Assembly (NCBI RefSeq): GCF_014898055.3
Contig: NW_023605083.1
Coordinates: 65,217,715 to 65,281,714, forward strand
From: Talpa occidentalis
Taxonomy: Eukaryota > Chordata > Mammalia > Eulipotyphla > Talpidae
Direction: 5' to 3'
DNA: 64,000 nucleotides
This document shows positions 11,657 through 24,194 of the stretch, piece after piece. The notes below the pieces were generated by a model. That model was not told where the DNA came from. It saw only the letters and a program-made list of their open reading frames with translations, and did not search any database. Every line of letters begins with the position of its first letter. Positions within the stretch are counted from its first letter, which is position 1. The translations under genes were made by a program, and so were the position numbers.

Positions 11657-12963
11657 AGACACTGCCTCTTCTCTGCCCCCAAACTCTCCCAGTGCTTCTG
11701 ATATAAAATGTAAGCTCCTGTTGGCTGGCGAGCCTCATCTTCTGCCATCAGACCTTTCTTAAAATATCAAGTGCTCCCAGTTATTTGCAAGTGCTGCTCC
11801 CTATATATATCTCAACATACTTATATACCAGACTTCTTCACTTACATCTTTTCCAACATGAAATAAACATGAAGAAAAGCAAGGTAACTTCCTATTGAAG
11901 TTGACCACCAAGAAGGGATTTTGCTTCTTGTGAAATTTCAGTGAGTTCTCTAGGCAAATCTAAAGAATGTATTCATTTCCTTTTTGCCTTGGTTGCTAGG
12001 AAGCTCAGAATTTCATTTAAATATGAAATACTATTACTATTAAATACAACACACACATACTCTGCCCAATATGGGATTTCTGATCTTTCTGCCTTTTCAT
12101 GGTGTGCTCTTTAGATTATATTACTCAATTATTCTTGAAATAGAAATATTAACTATAAATATATGAAAAAAGATGTAAATGGGATATGCTGAGTTAAGAA
12201 GGTTTTAAATCCCACCTATCACATAAGAAGTGCTCAATAAAATAATTTCCAGATGGATGAATGAGTGCTAAAGTATATCTCAAGGATTAGATAGTTTCTC
12301 CAAGCAGTAGGAGGGAGAGGATTTTTTCACAGATGCTTAGACAATGACTCTGCTTTCTCATCCAACTTCTCTCCTTCCAACGCCAGCTACTGCTGACTTT
12401 GGTCTAAGCATGCATGTTATTTATAAACACCCACTTAAACAAAAGCCCAAATATTATTAGTCTATATTCTTTGGGAATGTTGAGATGAGCAGGTAGTGGT
12501 GTGTTTAAGAATCCACTCAATGAATTCTTGAATGGGGGCTTTGTGGTGATGTCCCTGACACCTGTGTGCCCATCGGGAAGCCAGGAACTGGGGCAAAGCT
12601 GGCCCACGATGAGGGCCATCTGCTCTGTCTCTTTGTGACCACCTGACCTGCTTGGGCTTCTGCATCCTGGACTGCAGAGCAGCTGTGTGAGCCCATCCAA
12701 GCCCCCATCCCTGAAATGCAGTGTAACAGAAGAATCAGGAGGCAATACATGTGCAAAACAAAAATGAAAGGAAGCTGGGTGATGAAAGCACCGAGGAAAG
12801 GTGAATTCCCAGAAATAAAGGCCTGGGAGATGGCAGAGAAATGGTGAAGTAGGACAATGGGAGCAACTGTGGCTTCTTTCCCCCTCTGAATTTTCTTTAA
12901 AGCTGTTTAAATTCGCCTTTAATTTGGGTCTTATAGAGGAGATTTTAAGAAATCAAGCCTTGG

Positions 12964-12967
<4 letters not shown>
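11657..12967. other. Intron 1 segment, nothing recognised
   Basis: AT-rich in the first half. The longest open frame (about 113 codons, minus strand near 12404-12745) has no recognisable domain, start context or splice sites. Confidence 0.5.

Positions 12968-13011
<44 letters not shown>
12968..13011. repeat. (CT)n microsatellite
   Basis: About 22 uninterrupted CT units. Confidence 0.98.
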
Positions 13012-13015
<4 letters not shown>

Positions 13016-13899
13016 GACCTTCTCCAAAGGCTCAGTAAAGATACAGAAGGAAATCTTTGCTCTCAGGCTGGGGCTGGAGACGCTGGGATCCAGGAACAGG
13101 GACCTGACATTTTAAAGTTCCTGTTCTCCACTATCCTCCTTTCTAATGGCTGGTGAGTTAAGACTGTGTGAAAAGGAAAAACACCAACAATCAAAGAAAG
13201 GGGGAAAAAAATGTTGAGAAACGGTCTGAGAAATTTGCAAGAGAGTGACAGAGTGTCCATCCTTTTGCAAAACTCATAAAATGAAGACAGAGCAGATTCC
13301 AGAGATATTGATTTCTTTTTAATGCAATTCTTCAATTATCCACTAAGCCTAGCTTTTACTAGCATAGCTTATAATTTAAGTAAATTGCTTTACACATGTT
13401 CTTTTAAATTTTGTCTCTTATTTCTTTTCTTTTTTTCTTTAAGAAAGAACTAACAAGATTCTAGGGGTCATAAATATAATCACTCAAGATGGAGGTCACA
13501 TGGAGTGTTTGGTTGTCTAGAATCAATGTCCACAGCACATCCATCCATCAGGAAATTGTTTGTATCAATATCATTTTCTCAGTTCACGATGCACATGGAT
13601 GGGTGCATTCTCCTTCCAGACTCTCCATTCCTGTCCTTCCTCACGTTCTTTGTGGTCTCAGCTATAAAGGGGAGGGGCTTCCAATTTAACTCACCCCCAG
13701 ACTAAAGAATTCAAATTCCAGGTGGATGAATCAACCATCTAACAACCTACTCAGCAGATGGCAAAGAGAAAAAGACTGGATTTAATGCCATAGAAATAAA
13801 AAATGCTGATAATTAAATGGGCACAGGACATTAATAATCAAGTTATACACCAAAAATAAATTATGTATGTATGTGTATATATAGCTATTCAAACAACAC

Positions 13900-14725
13900 G
13901 TTTGCAAAGGAGTTCAACCTCGCTATTTAAATTATGTAAATTAGAACATGATACTTATTTGTCTATCAGATTGGCAAAAATGGAAAAGAAATATAATATC
14001 CAGCGTTAGCAAGGCTGGGGAATATGAGGCATCTCACACACCGCTAATCTTGGTAGGAAGGGCCGCTTGAAAACAAACCTTTCCCAAAAGCAACTGGGCT
14101 ACAGTTAACAAAGCTTTAACAATATGCCCATTCCCTGACCAATGCCACCTCCAGAAAGACAGCCAAAGGAACTGTGAGAGATGCTCTTGAAGATTCACAG
14201 GCAGGTGTTCTGCTCCCTGCTCTGTCTCTGGTGAATCCTCTCATTCCCCCGACACACACTCCTGGCCTACACCCCAGTTCTTCTACACATAAATAAATAA
14301 AATAAATCTTTAGAAAAAGATTCACAGGCAGGGATGTTTAAAGCAGCAATATGGCTCTTGTTGAAAAAACAAACAGAAGAAAGTAACCAAATAAAAAGAA
14401 CCAAACAAACAGAAGTAACCAAATAAATCATGTCCCCCTTTGCTATATTATACAGTCATTAAAAAGCATGTTCTAGAAACATTTATCAAGGTGGGAAAAC
14501 AGTCACTGGTGAGGAAGCAGGCTTAATGACTGTGTTTAGAACGGCAGTTTTGGAGAAAATTCCCAATACAGAAGTCCACACATAGGCACCTGGAGGGCTG
14601 GGAAGCCAGGAATCCAATTGTCAGTGGTGATTTTCTCTGGATGGAGGGGGTTAGCAATGATTTTAGTTTTTTTCCTTTGTGTTTTTCTGGGGTTTCTACA
14701 TTTTCTAAATTGAGTCCGTGTCTCT
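13900..14725 (+). repeat. Old L1M 3' region, split by a truncated SINE
   Basis: The first part has GAGTTCAACCTCGCTATTTA, CAGATTGGCAAAAATGGAAA and GCAAGGCTGGGGAATATGAGG, which is L1 3' ORF2/UTR sequence. The second has CAGTCATTAAAAAGCATG and a GATTTTCTCTGGATGGAGGG segment near the 3' end. A SINE insertion at 14206-14317 separates them. Confidence 0.7.
14206..14317 (+). mobile_element. 5'-truncated tRNA-type SINE (copy K)
   Basis: Only the 3' part of the SINE is present, from TGTTCTGCTCCCTGCTCTG to ATAAATAAATAAAATAAATC. A perfect 15-bp target duplication (agattcacaggcagg) lies at 14191-14205 and 14318-14332. The truncation is therefore original to the insertion. Confidence 0.92.
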
Positions 14726-14734
14726 TAGGTCATT

Positions 14735-14752
14735 CACACACACACACACACA
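14735..14752. repeat. (CA)n microsatellite, short
   Basis: Nine CA units. Confidence 0.9.
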
Positions 14753-16696
14753 TTTCCTCTTAAAAGCCCAGACAGATGCCCCTGCGCTTCAAGTTTCCTA
14801 TGAACCCAACAAATGGGCCTTTCATTTGTCCAGTCTGTGACAGGGTTGACAGCCGCAGGCCTTTTACATGAGGCCCAGAAAATCCAGTTCTGACCCTGCC
14901 CACACAGCAGACAGTGTGGATGGATTCAGCGACGCCACCATTCAATGAGATTTCTGACTTCATTTGTCACAGGTTTACCCTAATGGGGATAGAGTTGAGG
15001 TGACAGTTATCTAATTTGGGAATGTCCAGAGATAATGTCCAAAATAAAAAACAGACAAAGGCTGGGGCCTGGTGAGGAAGCTGGGGGTAGGGGGTGGGGA
15101 AGAGCAGACCCAGGGTTCTCTCTGTCCCTAAAGTGTAGTCAGTAAAATGCACAGAGCTTGCCCAAACAGGGCAGGTGACTATGGCCTGAGCTGTCTGGTT
15201 CCTCGTGGGTTGTCTCGTTCAATGGCAGCAAGGCCACTCCCATAAGGAAAAAATCAGGGTAGAAACATCCATTTCCTGAGCCCCTGCTCTGGCCAGGACT
15301 ATGCTGGGCCTCACACCCAGCTTTTCCTTCAGAAGTAGCCAAGAGCATGGACGAAAGTGATGTGCTCTGGAGGCAGGGCACCTAGGTTCACAGGCGGTCC
15401 TGCCACCTCCCACCTGGGTGAGTGTGGTGGTCACTCTCCCTTCCCAATGTCCCTTCCTCTCCTGGGGGCTGTGGTGAAGAGGAGGGCAGAGCTCCTGGGG
15501 GCACACAGGAGACCCTCCAGATGGTACTATTTATTAGTGTGCTGGGTATTATAAGCTTGTCATCATCTGTGTTCTGTATTCTATACCAGGAAGAGCCTCC
15601 TCTAGTAGGACAATGACTCCAACCCGGCAGACTGAACACAGTAGGAAATTATTAAATGACCAGATTAATAACCAAAGCAATCTCAAATGAAGGGCAGAAG
15701 GGGAACGCTATATTTTTGTTAGCAATTTTTCTGCAATTCCAAAATTAGTGAATAAAAAATGGAAATAATTATAAAAAAATAATAAATGTCCAGGTTTAAT
15801 AGCTGTGCCTAATGCTTTCACACGTCAGTTGTCTGACCCATATTAGAGATGAGGACACTAAAAGAGGAGCTCGGTCACCTGCCTGCCATGTGACTCCTGT
15901 TCCATCACAGTCTTACTGAAGAGGATGTTGGGCATCAGTGAGGTTAAGAAGCTGGTTCAAGGGCCCACAGGTACCAAGGGACAGAGCCAGGCTTCCAACC
16001 CAGAGCGTCTGGCTCCAGAGCCCAGGCTCAGGCCTCCTGGGATGTCACTCTCTCTGGTGATGGGGCTCAGGACACCTCTCCTCAGATCAAGAAACCCTGG
16101 GTTTAAACTCTTGCTCTGCTATTTTCTGTCTTTGTGACAACAGGAAAGTGCCAAACTGCAATTTTGAAAAATGAAGTGATAAAAGTTGTACAGGCCTGGA
16201 ACCTGATAGGGTAGGTGGGAGGTTTAAACAGGTTTAAAATGATGCAGAAAGCATCATTATTGTGAGCCCTCAAAACAAAGGTTGCCACGTTCCCAGAGCA
16301 ACAAATTAAAGAAAACACTAGGAAACATGCAATCTGTGCCAGGACAGATGCAAAGCAGTCCCCTCCAGGGGGGAGCTCAGGGAAGCAACAGGTTTCCCAC
16401 AGACGGGGGACCTTCACAATGGTTGGGGAAGGGGATGTGGTCAAACAGGAGAAAGATGAATCAATGCCTTGTTTCAGGAGAGGCCATGTTGCTCATCTGG
16501 CCAAATGTGGACTATACTCGGAGAATAGCTGAGAAAAGATCGGCCTGTGGGTAAAAGATAATTAGATAGTGGGCAGCCTGAAAATCAGGTTGAGGTTCTC
16601 AAAATCTGCCCTGCAGGCTCCCAGTTCCATTGCAAGGCTTCAGGCAAATTTAGAAAGTTCTTCCTGCCTCCACGTGGGAGAATGGACAGGTGGGTA
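14753..16696. other. Intron 1 segment with weak MIR/L2 traces only
   Basis: MIR-like pieces occur at about 15335-15440 and 16060-16135, and an L2/MIR3-like piece at about 15940-16030. I see no coding or RNA feature. Confidence 0.45.
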
Positions 16697-16733
16697 TGTA
16701 ATAGGGTGGTCCCCAGGAAAAGGGGAGGTTGCA
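16697..16733 (+). repeat. Possible 5' fragment of LTR family P
   Basis: TGTAATAGGGTGGTCCCC followed by AGGAAAAGGGGAGG closely matches the first 35 bases of the family P LTRs at 48236, 55386 and 58998 read on the minus strand. The match does not continue beyond about 16735, so this is a short remnant at best. Confidence 0.35.
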
Positions 16734-17245
16734 GATGAGCAAGACAGGAGACAGTGAGGCTGCTGCAGCAGGCAGAGGTGCAGGTGGAGGGTGGTGTGAG
16801 ACATGCCTGCCGGGGAGAGGTCAGGAAAAGAGGGCCTGTGTGATCCCCACAGTGAGACATGGAGCAAAGGAGCAAGTCAAAGTTACAAACTTGGGAAACG
16901 TCCATGATTTGAGGGTAAGAGAAGGCGCCACCAGTGGGTCAGAGATGAGCCCAGGCTTCCAGGGCGAATACAGGCGGCCCTTGATACTGGGGAGGAACCG
17001 GAAGATAAATAAAAACCCAAATGAACCAAAATGAGGTACATCTCCTGCTCAGGGACAAGGCAAGCCGCTGGGGGAAGATATTGGAGGGCAGAGAGAAAGA
17101 AATTTAAGGCGGTCTGTACATCTTGACCTTGACAGCAGACTTGACATCTCAGGATTAGAAGGACTTGGGGGTAGAGAAGGGGTGAGAGGTGGAAACCTGG
17201 AAAAGGTTTGGGGTCCCTGAGCAGAAGAGGAGGGAGGAAGAGGGG

Positions 17246-17279
17246 GAGAGAGAGAGAGAGACAGAGAGAGAGAGAGAGA
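17246..17279. repeat. (GA)n microsatellite
   Basis: GA units interrupted once by ACA. Confidence 0.95.
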
Positions 17280-18413
17280 ACTTGCACAGCAGTGGTGGTG
17301 CACTGAGTAAAGGTCATGCTGATCCTGGCACACCAAAGGAACCCAGGCCCCCCATGGGGACCTAGAGGGAAGTGGCAGGATGAAACCCCTCCCCCAGTGA
17401 CTTCTGAGTGAAGTTTCCCTACCTCCACGGGAAGTTAATTCAGAGAGCTGGACTACTTTTCTTTTCTTTTCTTAATCAGAACCCTCTTAATGAAGAGGAG
17501 CACACCATTTTAGAGTGCTTCAAATAAATTACAGGGTTTTTTTTTCAAAGTGCAAATGCCCATGTTGTCAAATCACCACTTTACCTGCATTAATTGCTCT
17601 AATGGGTTCTAGAAAAAGCCACCTCCACTCCCTGCTCATCAGAGCCCCCCGGGAGTCCTTGGGTGGTGGTGGGGGGGGGGAAGGATGCCAGGGAACAAGG
17701 ATGGGGATGCAGCCTGTACACACTGGCCTTTGAGTTACGCCTCTGTCTTCTCTCCCCACATTTTCAAGGGATGTCGGGCTCACAATTCTATTCAACCACT
17801 GGGATTTAGGACAGCTGTGAAACGAAAATGCAGATGCCAAAATCCAGATGCCCAAATCCATAGGAGCAGTTACATTATAAAAGAGACTCTGTGTATGTGG
17901 GAATATTGACTACATTTAGTAAATGACTCTGCAGTTCAGAGCTATGAGGAATCACAAGGGCCCTGAGTCCTAGCACGTTCTTCCAAAGGCAGTTTTTTTT
18001 TTTTTTTAAACTAAGCAGGCACAACTGAAGAGTTTCAAGCCAAGTGCATGCAGTCGATAACATTTTTCATCCCAATGCTTGCAGCGGGACCTCCGTGGCT
18101 ATATGTTTCCCACTCTGGATATGCAACAGCTAACAATTACCTGTTTGTGAGGACGATGAGCCAGGTTCAAGGGAAATGCAAAGGGCACTACTCAAGGTCA
18201 CAGCCACATAATGCAGCAACACTGTCGGACAAACCCAGATCCCACTCCAAAGCCAGCTCTAAACTCTTGTGCAGGAAGGTCAGACCTCCCTTCCCTCAAT
18301 TTTCCAACATATCAGCTGCCCTTGCACATCTGTATTAGTGTTCCAAGACAGCTGAGGATGGGAACAGGGTCCATCTCTCTGGTCAAGTGTTCATGTGGCT
18401 ATGTGGGGGACTG
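17280..18413. other. Intron 1 segment, nothing recognised
   Basis: A G run near 17660-17680 and a T17 run near 17994-18007 are the only notable features. Open frames on the minus strand are low-complexity (Ser/Leu from the GA tract). Confidence 0.5.
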
Positions 18414-18927
18414 TGTAGTGGCCGGACAGGGACAGGAGCAGGAGCTCTATGATCGGAGCAGACGGGTGAAGGAGGAGTCCTGGAGCCCTCGGTGGCTTTC
18501 GCAGGCTTTTATTGGGATTTATCAGGCACATGGCAGGCAAGGGTGCGGGGGGTGGGGGGGGGGGGGTGGGGTCAGAAGGTTGGCAGGCCACCCAGCCCCC
18601 AGTGAGTCTTCACTCTTTCTGGGCTCTCCAGCGTTCTCTCGTGGCCTCTACGTCTCCGCTCCTTTCGCTCTTTCTCTTTGTTGTTCTACTCACTCTGCTC
18701 TGTGGTTCTCTTCCTGCTTTTTCTTCTCCTGGTCTGGTCTGGTCTTCTGGTGTCCCTGTGATACCTCCCTTATAAGCCCAGTCTCTCAGCCCAGGCGAAT
18801 CCCATCTACATATGCCCACACCCTACTCCAGGTGCCCGCCATCAGGCATGTAGTCAGGACCGCAAGGATCCATCATCATTCCTAATGGTGGGAGGGCAGA
18901 AAAGCCTGACACTTTACTTACCCTTCA
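18414..18927 (-). mobile_element. Solo LTR, family R (copy R3)
   Basis: On the minus strand the LTR runs from TGAAGGGTAAGTAAAGTGTC to GTCCGGCCACTACA, 514 bp, with TG..CA ends. A perfect 5-bp target duplication GACTG lies at 18409-18413 and 18928-18932. It has a TATA-like CTTATAAGGG (near 18769-18776) and a polyadenylation signal CAATAAAAGCC (near 18508-18513). Five-bp duplications fit ERV3/ERVL-type elements but do not prove class. A long C run (G run on the plus strand near 18555) is inside. The open frame across it on the plus strand is antisense and meaningless. Confidence 0.88.
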
Positions 18928-19162
18928 GACTGCCACCCCCAACTTAAAGGAAGACTCTGCTTCCCAAACCTCAATGTAGTGAAACCTTGCCTCAGGGACT
19001 GGTTATTCTCAGGCAAGCTACATTTACGAATGGCTACTCCTACGGCCCCGACACCCCAGTATTTGGAAGCACCCCTTCAGATGTCACTTTATTATTCCTT
19101 CCTGTAGTCTGCAGCTTTAGAATCTGTTAAAGAGGACATCTTGCAACCTGCTTACAGAGAGC

Positions 19163-19164
<2 letters not shown>

Positions 19165-19193
<29 letters not shown>
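19165..19193. repeat. (TA)n microsatellite
   Basis: About 14 TA units. Confidence 0.95.
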
Positions 19194-19699
19194 GCTTTGC
19201 ATTCAAAGTGGAGAGGATGCTGATATTACAAGAACTCAGGTAGAGAGGAAAAATAACTATGAAACTGGCTGCCAGCTGAAGCAAAACCACAGCCAATTCA
19301 GCAGAAGGAACACAAGTTCTCAAAGGGGGAAGGAGGCAAAGGGGTTGGGACTAAAGAGGAAGAAAAAATAAGCCCATTTATGCAGTCTCGGCAGAGAATA
19401 CAGCAGCTTTTAAACATAGTTGTGATTAGCAGGCACTTGGCTTCCACCTGAAATGTTGGGGCTTCCTGAAACCTGTTTATTTGTTAACAAAAAGCCAGAA
19501 GGTAGAGAGCACCCAAAATTGGTTCATTGATTGTTTCAGAATGCATAAATGATTCTATTTTAGAAACACCAACATAGAGGCTATGGAAATAACCCACTTC
19601 TGGGAATTTGCTCTCAAAATTAAGAGCATAATGACAAATCAAGTAACTGAAGGGTCTCAAGGGCTGGGTAGATAGAGACTAGAGAAGATGGGAAGAAGA

Positions 19700-19900
19700 G
19701 CTGTCGCCCACCCAGGCACAGACCACATTAGTACAGGTTTTTCTAAGTATCAGATGCTTTCGCATCTTTGAAATCATTTGACCCCCCACTGCCATCCTGG
19801 GAAGAAGGCAGGTAGGAGGTGACTCTGCTATTTCACAGTTCACAGACTGGGGCTCAGAGACATCATGTGAGCTGCCCAGAGCCACATAGTCATCTCTACG
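19700..19900. repeat. Ancient MIR-like repeat
   Basis: GACTGGGGCTCAGAGACATC and GAGCTGCCCAGAGCCACATAG are typical of old MIR-class repeats. The boundaries are vague. Confidence 0.45.
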
Positions 19901-20285
19901 TGCAGGGTAAGTAAAGTATCAGGCTTTTCCACCCTCCTCCCATTAGGTTAAATACATGCCTGATGGTGGACACCTGGAGTGGGGTGTGGCCATGCATAGG
20001 TGGGTACACCTGGGCTGAGAGACTGGGCTTATAAGGGCAGTGTCACGGGGATGCCAGCAGAGAGAAAGAGAAGAGAGAATGAAGCCACGAGAGAATGCTG
20101 GAGAGCCCAGAAAGAATGAAGATTCGCCGGGAGCTCAGGAGGCTTGGCAGCCCCCCGGCACCCCTCCTTGCCGTGTACCTGGGAAACGCAATAAAAGCCT
20201 GAAAAGGCCATCGAAGGCTCCAGGATTTCTTCATCCATCTGCTTGAATCATAAAGAACCTGCACTGTGCAAATCCTGCCGCTACA
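19901..20285 (+). mobile_element. Solo LTR, family R (copy R1)
   Basis: It aligns end to end with R3 and R2: it starts TGCAGGGTAAGTAAAG and ends CCTGCCGCTACA. It has TATA-like GCTTATAAGGG (20027-20037) and AATAAA at 20190-20195. The flanks ctacg and ccata differ by three transitions, so a decayed 5-bp duplication is possible but not shown. Confidence 0.82.
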
Positions 20286-20389
20286 CCATAGGAAAGCACT
20301 AGAGCCCCTGGCTCACCTCGATTTTTCCATCTACTGGAAAGATGTGGACTTTCACACTTAGCATCCAGGGAATCCTGAGCTCACCAGCC

Positions 20390-20553
20390 CCGCAGTGGGA
20401 ATAAGCTCATTCCACTCAGTAGCAAGTATGCACATATTAGTGCACCTAGGATATGCCACGCATTGAGGGGGTGCTGGGATATTGGAGCCAGCAACACAGA
20501 CCAAACCTTGATCTCGTGGAGGGGAGAAGGCCGGGAAGGTGGATGATAAACAC
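20390..20553 (-). repeat. L2 LINE fragment
   Basis: GATATGCCACGCATTGAGGG and GATCTCGTGGAGGGGAGAAG are in the antisense L2 order (size-class, ATGCCAGGCACTG-type start). It lies between LTR copies R1 and R2. Confidence 0.5.
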
Positions 20554-20969
20554 TGTAGGGTAAGAAAATGTCAGGCTTTTCTGCCCTCCCGCCATCAGGA
20601 CAGATGATGGATCCTTGCGGTCCTGAATGCATGCCTGATGGCGGGCACCTGGAGTAGGGTGTGGGCATAGGTAGACGGGATTCACCTGGGCTAAGACTGG
20701 GTTTTTAAGGGCGGCGTCACGGGGATGCCAGCAGAAGCCAAAGAGAAGCCGAGAGAGAAGCAAAGAAGCAGAAGCAGAGAGCCCAGAGAGTGCGGATTTG
20801 CTCAGGTCTGGGAGGACTGCCAGCCTCCCGGCCCCCCAGCACCCCTGCCTGCCGTGTAGCTGGTAATCCCAATAAAAGCCTGCAAAACCACTGAGGACTC
20901 TGACTCCTCCTTTACCCGTTCTGCATGGGATCCTAGAAAACCTGCCCTGTGCCCATTCCTGTCCTTACA
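20554..20969 (+). mobile_element. Solo LTR, family R (copy R2)
   Basis: 416 bp from TGTAGGGTAAGAAAATGTC to CCTGTCCTTACA. A perfect 5-bp target duplication AACAC is at 20549-20553 and 20970-20974. AATAAA is at 20871-20876, while the TATA position has decayed to GTTTTTAAGGG. It is independent of R1, since each has its own flanks. Confidence 0.87.
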
Positions 20970-20974
20970 AACAC

Positions 20975-23900
20975 ACAGTGAGATGTCCTTCCAGCAGTGA
21001 CAAGTGTGATTCAGGAAGTGAAAGCAGGGTAAGGCGATGGCAGGTGGGTGCTACTTTGAAGCAGGTGGCAGCCATGTGGAGGCAGGTTGGTGTCATAGCA
21101 CTTTAAACACCAGGCGACCTGCAGCCAGGGGTGGATCCATTCCCTCCCCAGCCCAGGCATGGCTCCCCAGGAACCAGTTCACCTCTGATTTGCAAGTACT
21201 AGCCACAGTCCTGGTGTGGGAAACATGGCTCAGAGCAAAGGGCTGGGCTAAAAGATGTCCCTTTCCCTCCATGCCTGGACAGCAAACTTCCTATTTAGTG
21301 AAATGAAGCCTCTGGATGGTTCTTAAAAGAATCGCAAATGTCAGGCACAAAATGTGAAGGCTGCCTGCCTTCCTGAAGGGCAGCTGGCATTGTCTTCCAG
21401 GAGGCTGGTGACAGGGGAGACAGGGAGGAAAGGCAGGAGGGCCATTTAGTTCCTAATCCCAAGGGTAGCTCTGGGCTAGTCAAGTTCACCTCCAAGAGCA
21501 TTATACCCCTCCTGGCCTCCCTGCCTCTCCTGACTGCAGTAAGCACTCACTAATGCCAGCCTCCTCTCTTCCCCATAAAACACAGGTGTGCCAGCGCCAC
21601 GTGCCACCTCCTGCAGCTGACACTAGGGGTGCCTGGGAAATAAATGGCAGCCTGATTCTTGCTCTTTGCACCCTTTCCGCCTACTGTGCTGTAAAAGTAA
21701 AATAGGAATGTCTGCAGCACAGGAATTTTTAAAAAGCAGCCCCCACCCTGGGGCTCAATTAGAAGTCTGAGTGAGCTCAGCGTTCACATCAGATTCTTGC
21801 TTGAGGATTTAAAAGGAAAAGGAAAAGGAAGAAAAAGAATGGGTTTTGAAAGATGTGTATTTCAGCCTCCAGCCATTAAATGCCATTCCTCCTAATCAGT
21901 TTTTCTAGATCATGCTGGGCACTAGTCTGTGGTCCATGAGCAGTGGAGACTGAACACTTCCCTGCCAGGTCATCAGAGAGCCTTGCTGGAAAGTCAACTG
22001 GAGCCTAATCCCCCCGTGTACACCTGCTCCAGTGCAAAGCCCACTGCAGGGCTGAGGCGTGGGGTGGGGTTGATGACCCTGAGGAGATGCACATGAGCTG
22101 TGAGCAGTCATATAAGGGGCTGCATGCACTTGACAGGGGTGGCCACGCTGTGTGCCTTGTGGCTGCAGCAGGCGGAGGCGGGAAGCAACATCACACACAA
22201 AATCCAATTGGCTGGGTTAAAGGACCATACTTATCTTTGCAGTTCTGTCCAAATGATGAATCTGTGGCAGGTAATAAACAAGGCCAGGTTTGTGGGAAGA
22301 GGAGGGGTGATAGAAAAACAAGAAGAGCGGGGATGAATTTATATCTCTTTATGTCCAGCTTCAAGTCAGGAGGCAGAAATGTTCTAGCATAAAAACATCA
22401 GTTCTGAAAAAAACAAATAAAGGCATTCTCTTTCACCCTACAAAATGCTGCCTTGGTTGGAACCGAGAACAACCAGTGGAAGAAGTATTTTGTCCCGCCT
22501 AGGCAGCACAATTTTCAAAACCTTGAGCATTAGCTTGAATCAAATAAATACATGAGACTAAATTAAAGAAATGGACTCTCAGCATATTGTATCACACTCT
22601 GCATTCAGCAACAAAACATCTATTCCATAAAGGGTTTATTAATAGTGAGATTTCAACATATCATTGCTGGTAGGACTCACAGGACCCAAGAATAAGCATA
22701 GTGCTGGAGAAAAACCTCAACTTTTTTTGTGCATATTCAAATGCATGGCTTCCAAACTGGAATACAGGGGTGAGACACCAAGTTGGGAGAAGGTGCAGTT
22801 CAGATATGAGGATTGAAATGGTGACAATCTGTGATGGTTTCAGCTAACCTCGGGAAAATGACAAATGTGTGTCATTTCAAAGTTGCCGGACCAACTACAA
22901 TGACATATATTAACATGGACCAAATACAATGACATATATTAACATGGCCAGATTCTTCCAGGGGTTATGATGCAGAGAAAGGGGGGGGAATGCTGATGCT
23001 AATTAGATGAAAGGGCTGGCCACTGTTCTTAACTTCTGGAACATTTCAAATTCTCATCTGCTCCTTAGATGCACCTGTGGGGATGCTGAGACTGTAATGA
23101 AGCTGTTTAACTTTTATCGAGATGAAACACACACATACCTACACGCATCCCAGCAGTACCTGGATGCCCTGCATTAATCTACCTGCAGAATCAAGACGGC
23201 AGAAAGCAAGCGGGTAAATGAATTTGATTTTGAGTGTTCCCCTGGTGAAGCCGTGCGTGCCTCAATCCTATTGTCCTTTGCTCATTTACTCTGGAAAAGC
23301 ACCAGGGTTGGTGTTCTTGAGTCGAGGGATAATAGTCGAGTTCTTGTTGGTACAGTGTGTAACCCATCAATTTCCTGATTTAGTAGGAAGAGTGCCAAGA
23401 CTCCTGTCTCCAGTCCTTAGCCAACTTTCTTTACTCAACCTTAAATGAAAGCAATTCCAAAAGAACAAGAAAACATCGTATTAAACATTCTAAATGCCAT
23501 CTGTGTAGCAAATTCCAGCTCAGACTGTCTGAGCTGGAAGGGACCTTGGGCAGGCCCTGGCCCACCCATCATAGGACACGGAGTGGGTCAGTGACTGGCT
23601 GAAGGTCACACAGCAAGTGTGTGGCAGAGCCCAATGCAGTATCCCAAGTGGCTAATTTATCAGAGCATTTTTGGCTGAAAATCTTTCAAAGGGCTACTTT
23701 TTTTATTATGATTAGTTTGGCTCCTGCTCATTCAAGACAGATTTTTCAAAACTCAAACGTTTCAACATAATTGCAAATAGTAAATGGCTTGCTCTATCTG
23801 GACCTGTCACTGCTGATTTTGTAAACAGGCTTCAAGAGAAGGATGGGAGCCCCACCGGGCAGAGGAAAAAATCCTTGCTGAACTGCCCTCGGTAACAAGG

Positions 23901-24194
23901 GATGCTTGATTTGTCAGAGAGAGAATGAAAAAATTTTTTCCATGTTTGATCATCTCTTTTAAAAGCTGTTTACTGGGAGGAGGTGACCCTCTCTGATTCA
24001 TAAACTCTTAAATAACTTAATTCTTAAACTTTCACTTTCTTTTTATTATACACTCATACACACAGGCATGTAGACTCACACTCACAAGCACATAAACAAT
24101 TACACTCTCCTTTGGGAAGTTCAGAGGGTCCCCCCATTCCTTCCTCCTGTGAAGTAAATAAAAAGATTTTAAGAGTGTAAACACATCTTCTCAA
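20975..24194. other. Intron 1 segment, mostly unassigned
   Basis: A (AAAAGG)n-like purine stretch is near 21819-21838, a 29-bp tandem duplication is at 22891-22948, and an ancient MIR/L2-like piece is at about 23520-23640 (GAGCTGGAAGGGACCTTGGG, GAAGGTCACACAGCAAG). I see nothing coding. Confidence 0.5.
22891..22948. repeat. 29-bp tandem duplication
   Basis: Two adjacent 29-bp units share TACAATGACATATATTAACA and differ at two positions. Confidence 0.9.

Noticed and set aside
12404..12756. A possible small minus-strand gene (overlapping frames of 113 and 79 codons)
   Set aside because: Frames overlap with no family match, and the region lies in intron 1 in WHRN orientation without plausible splice signals.
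16883..17428. A 181-codon minus-strand frame
   Set aside because: It passes through a GA microsatellite (Ser/Leu run) and has no recognisable domain.
18211..18885. A 224-codon plus-strand frame
   Set aside because: It runs antisense through LTR R3 and contains a poly-Gly stretch from a G run; not a gene.
19901..20969. R1 and R2 as the two LTRs of one short provirus
   Set aside because: R2 has its own perfect 5-bp duplication, the 268 bp between them contains an L2 remnant rather than viral sequence, and outer flanks do not match.
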